Assembly: GCA_903957805.1 (NCBI GenBank)
Contig: CAJBQQ010000077.1
Location: 1 to 7,213, forward strand
Direction of reading: 5' to 3'
From: an uncultured Pseudomonadota bacterium
GTDB taxonomy: Bacteria; Pseudomonadota; Gammaproteobacteria; Burkholderiales; Nitrosomonadaceae
DNA length: 7,213 nt
Every line of letters begins with the position of its first letter. Position 1 is the first letter of the stretch. The position numbers were made by a program, and so were the translations under genes. Below, piece by piece: positions 7,111-7,213 of the stretch. Under the pieces are notes generated by a model, which saw nothing but the letters and a program-made list of their open reading frames with translations, searched no databases and was not told where the DNA came from.

Positions 7111-7213
7111 ATGGCAAGCGTTGTGATCAATAAACTGGTGATTATCGGCGTCGGCTTGATTGGTGGCTCATTCGCGTTGGCGCTGAGAAAAGCAGGACTA
7201 GTCAAGCATATCG
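7111..7213 (+). CDS. tyrA: Prephenate dehydrogenase, N-terminal fragment (3' end outside window)
   Basis: Only the first 34 codons are present. They encode a short lead and then KLVIIGVGLIGGSFALALRKAG, whose GVGLIGGS is the dinucleotide-binding loop of the TyrA/prephenate (or arogenate) dehydrogenase family; the enzyme oxidatively decarboxylates prephenate toward tyrosine. Rossmann loops are shared by many dehydrogenases, but this loop sequence together with the pheA-hisC-DAHP synthase context makes TyrA the clear choice. The start is unsettled: ATG 7111 has only a GAG directly before it, whereas GTG 7123 (codon 5) has GAGATGG about 8 bases upstream. The 38-base gap after the DAHP synthase gene holds no visible terminator. 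Whether it is fused to aroA, as in some relatives, cannot be seen. Confidence 0.88.
   Translation, partial: MASVVINKLVIIGVGLIGGSFALALRKAGLVKHI

Noticed and set aside
1..7213. Mobile element, prophage, defence or CRISPR system
   Set aside because: All seven genes are recognised core metabolic or replication genes on one strand with tight spacing; no repeats, transposase, integrase or unknown gene was seen.

Overview
The window is a compact, plus-strand-only stretch of core bacterial metabolism: the 3' part of gyrA, five complete biosynthetic genes (serC, serA, pheA, hisC, an aroF-type DAHP synthase) and the first ~100 bases of tyrA. Almost every base is coding. The largest gap is 45 bases. 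I see no RNA gene, insertion sequence, CRISPR array, phage gene or intrinsic terminator.

The organism looks like a betaproteobacterium. The order gyrA-serC-pheA-hisC-tyrA is a well-known proteobacterial arrangement, usually followed by aroA, cmk and rpsA. The moderate base composition (near 50% GC by eye), a short ACT-only SerA and a Thermotoga-like DAHP synthase would fit Nitrosomonadales (Nitrosomonas or relatives). That placement is inference from gene order and protein style, not from a database search.

Layout: gyrA (1-1477, truncated at the left edge) encodes the end of the breakage-reunion domain and the DNA-wrapping C-terminal domain. A 31-base gap leads to serC (1509-2594), which overlaps serA (2587-3786) by 8 bases. 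pheA (3798-4883) follows after 11 bases, and hisC (4929-6041) after 45 bases. The DAHP synthase gene (6038-7072) overlaps the hisC stop by 4 bases using a TTG start. tyrA (from 7111) runs off the right edge.

The genes form one amino-acid supply unit. SerA and SerC carry out the first two steps from 3-phosphoglycerate toward serine; SerC also normally serves pyridoxal-phosphate synthesis. The DAHP synthase commits PEP and erythrose-4-phosphate to the shikimate pathway. PheA turns chorismate into prephenate and phenylpyruvate, TyrA sends prephenate toward tyrosine, and the HisC-type aminotransferase can finish Phe/Tyr as well as act in histidine synthesis. PheA and SerA carry C-terminal ACT domains, and the DAHP synthase has an N-terminal ferredoxin-like/ACT-like domain, so control is probably largely allosteric.

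I did not find a convincing undescribed system. The points most worth a second look are a Gln where the catalytic Glu of SerA is expected, the TTG start and TTGA overlap of the DAHP synthase gene, the placement of serA and aroF inside the conserved cluster, and the very short GyrA tail.
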